Assembly: GCA_951217055.1 (NCBI GenBank)
Contig: OX578277.1
Coordinates: 67,584,455-67,648,454 of the forward strand
Direction of reading: 5' to 3'
Length of the DNA stretch: 64,000 bases
Source: Gerris lacustris
Taxonomy: Eukaryota; Arthropoda; Insecta; Hemiptera; Gerridae
Shown here piece after piece: positions 62,281 to 64,000 of the stretch (within the stretch, counting starts at the first letter, position 1; each line of letters opens with the position of its first letter). The notes beneath the pieces are model-generated. The model made no database searches, was not told where the DNA came from, and saw only the letters and a program-made list of their open reading frames with translations. The position numbers were made by a program, and so were the translations under genes.

Positions 62281-62440
62281 AGGCCGCTCCCTGACTTGTC
62301 GGTACGGTATCGGTATGTGGTATTTTCTGCTTTACCGTCAGCTTACCGATAGCTTACCGATACCGCCTTCATCTCCCACACGTCGTCATACTTTCGGTAG
62401 AATCTTGCAGTCACGGGCGTGATTATGTCGTCGTCAGAAG
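62280..62440. repeat. CGGTATCGGTA inverted repeat and AGCTTACCGAT tandem
   Basis: CGGTATCGGTA (62305-62315) faces TACCGATACCG (62355-62365), both perfect. AGCTTACCGAT is duplicated in tandem at 62340-62361. A TCACGGGCGTGA palindrome-like word follows near 62412. Probably a degenerate small element. Confidence 0.6.
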
Positions 62441-62995
62441 AAGATACTATTATAGCGAGTTACATATATTTGCGATTGCGTAGAAAAAGAAAGTACTGGC
62501 GATATCCTTTAATATATAATTTAATATTTAATATTATAATTTATGATTTTAAAATTAATAAATATAAACAGTAAATACCTGAAATTTTTGTTTTGTTTGA
62601 AATTTCCGACCAAGCTTTCTCCATCAGGTCCTTTCTATAGCCCAGTAAAATTAGATTTTTGGTGTCGATTAATTCAGACAAAGCTGGAAATAGTTTAAAT
62701 TCACTTAGGGCATCCCAAATAAGAGTACTATAAGTTTGCGACGGTTTCTGAGGTGAGCTTAACTTTTGGGAGTCAAAAAACCGCGAACTTTTGGAACCTT
62801 TCTCAGTATTTGGCTTACAACATCTTAAGGTAGAGGAGGTGCATCGAACAGAAAATTATGTTCTTACCAAAATTATAGAACATTAAATTCTGCGTTGAAT
62901 GCGTTTTTTAACATTAAATTATAAACAACGGTTTAGTCAGAATCGGCAGTCAAAAATAGGCCAATTTTACAATTCTGCCTGAAAAGAGTGTCAAT
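62441..62995. other. AT-rich, one internal duplication
   Basis: 'agaacattaaattctgcgttgaa' near 62877 resembles 'agagcatcaaattttgcgttcag' near 63178, a diverged direct repeat flanking the MITE. Otherwise unrecognised. Confidence 0.4.
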
Positions 62996-62997
62996 GT

Positions 62998-63102
62998 CCC
63001 CCATACACGATCAAACATTTTGCGCAAAATGTTTGCTCAAACCTTAGGCCATACACGTCAATCACGATGTTTTTGCAAACATTTTGACCGTGTATGGGGG
63101 CC
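62998..63102. mobile_element. Small MITE with CCCCCATACACG ends
   Basis: Begins CCCCCATACACGATCAAACA and ends with the inverse, CGTGTATGGGGG (to 63100). A perfect 24-bp palindrome (63012-63035, CAAACATTTTGC and its inverse) lies just inside the left end, and CAAACATTTTG recurs near the right end. About 103 bp, non-coding. 'ggcccccatac' also occurs at 43014. Confidence 0.7.
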
Positions 63103-63339
63103 TATATGCTCAGTGTTATACGTCTGTAACTCAGAAATGGTTATTCTAAATGAAAAATGTCAAATTACTAAAGTTGTAGAGCATCAAATTTTGCGTTCAG
63201 ATTTTAAATTTACTTATTCCTAAGCATAGATACACGCAAAAACTAAAAGTAGTTGTGGACCTGATTGTCTACTATATGTAGCTTTTCTGTAGTTCCCTGA
63301 CTCAAAATCACTTATATTTGTCTACGAAATTGAATTGCG

Positions 63340-63990
63340 ATGATATTTGATCGTTCAATCTGGTTCTTGGAATTTTATTCAGAAGTGGAGAGTTGGAATG
63401 GAGGGGGGGGGGGGGGGGGTGTTTCTGTATTTAGTCTGGTTCCCATAAACTTTCCAGTCAAGATCAATGGTAAAACAGTCCCCGTGAACGCAGATTCTAT
63501 TTTCCTTAGAATTCCAGAAAAAATCACACCAACAGCTGGAATCATATTTTGCATTTGAATTTAATATCCTTTATTGCTTTTTGATGACAGTGGAATGTGC
63601 GAGACACGCAAATCAGCCTAATAGAACCTGCTCATTTCAGTCAATACTTCTGCAACTTACGATGCCTACTTTGTGGTTTATGGAGGGCTACGTCTATGTG
63701 AACTACGTTAAGAATCACTATGGCTCCAATATTACCAGTGTATTTCATAATGTGTCTTCAGCGTCTGTTTTGTTTGATGAGTCTAAGGCAGTAACAATGC
63801 CAAAAGATAATTTTTTATCTAACAATTAGATAAAAAAAGTCTGATATCAATGCTGTCTGATTAGTTAACAGCTGAAGGTTTTCAGGTGAAGCAGGCCACT
63901 GAGGACGCGTATTCAAGAACCTTCAAAGATCAGTTTCTGTTTATAAAGTCCTACCGCTACGAGACAGGGAGCAAGCTTATTGTTTAATGG
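63340..63990 (+). pseudogene. XPG/FEN-like nuclease remnant of an orphan transposon protein
   Basis: Three degraded pieces in order. KINGKTVPVNADSIFLRI (63460-63515) suits the 'V.VNPxTLFxRL' region. YVNYVKNHYGSNITSVF then SASVLFDESKAV and MPKDNFLSNN (63694-63828) match 'YVxYVxxHYGxxxxVVFDGY...ADILFDESMxVxTxxxxFLxN', with about 25 residues deleted after VF. LTAEGFQVKQATEDA (63864-63908) matches the 'LxxxGFxVKQAxxDADTLIV' motif, where DAD is the XPG-I-type acidic motif, here DAY. A G run (63403-63419), stops and frameshifts break it. The domain equates to XPG/FEN nuclease by my reading of the motifs. It may continue past the window. Confidence 0.6.
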
Positions 63991-64000
63991 GTGACTGCAA

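Overview
The window looks like a gene-poor stretch of an AT-rich invertebrate nuclear genome, most likely an insect. The evidence is long (TA)n arrays, many G/C homopolymers, and decayed transposons of families typical of arthropods: Penelope-like, RTE-type LINE, Tigger/pogo, hAT, Helitron, tRNA-derived SINEs, and an XPG-nuclease-encoding DNA transposon. The order cannot be fixed from sequence alone. No intact host protein-coding gene, host tRNA gene or rRNA gene was found. Most open frames are either translations of TA arrays or chance frames.

Layout. 0.2-1.6 kb is a hAT-type element with 8-bp target duplications and internal TA arrays. 2.6-3.0 kb holds a hammerhead-ribozyme core (minus strand) abutting a Penelope GIY-YIG endonuclease remnant (plus strand). 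8.1-8.5 kb has a perfect 32-bp hairpin between TA arrays. 11.6-13.1 kb is a Tigger element whose transposase has lost its catalytic core. 13.2-13.9 kb has SINE pieces and hairpins. 16.4-20.2 kb is a mosaic of diverged repeats with palindromes, large inverted repeats and a 5S-rRNA-derived fragment. 25-27.6 kb, 31 kb and 44 kb carry related dispersed repeats. 33.5-34.3 kb is an RTE-type LINE interrupted by a 349-bp insertion with 12-bp direct repeats and a hammerhead-like core. 36.9-37.4 kb is a foldback element. 39.3-39.5 kb is a MITE with repeated GA-mismatch hairpins. 43.0-44.1 kb has a LINE tail, a cluster of overlapping hairpins and a Helitron. 50.9-52.6 kb is a 1.6-kb palindrome split by another repeat. 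56.15-58.3 kb is a long-TIR transposon carrying the N-terminal remains of an orphan transposon protein; the likely XPG-like C-terminal half of the same family appears independently at 63.3-64 kb.

Between the repeats are about 18 moderately GC-richer, repeat-free blocks of 0.3-1 kb. They do not read as exons and contain homeodomain, GATA, E-box, Su(H), POU/Sox and CCAAT-type words. Together they suggest a regulatory landscape or gene desert around a developmental gene outside the window. That is an inference from composition and needs cross-species alignment.
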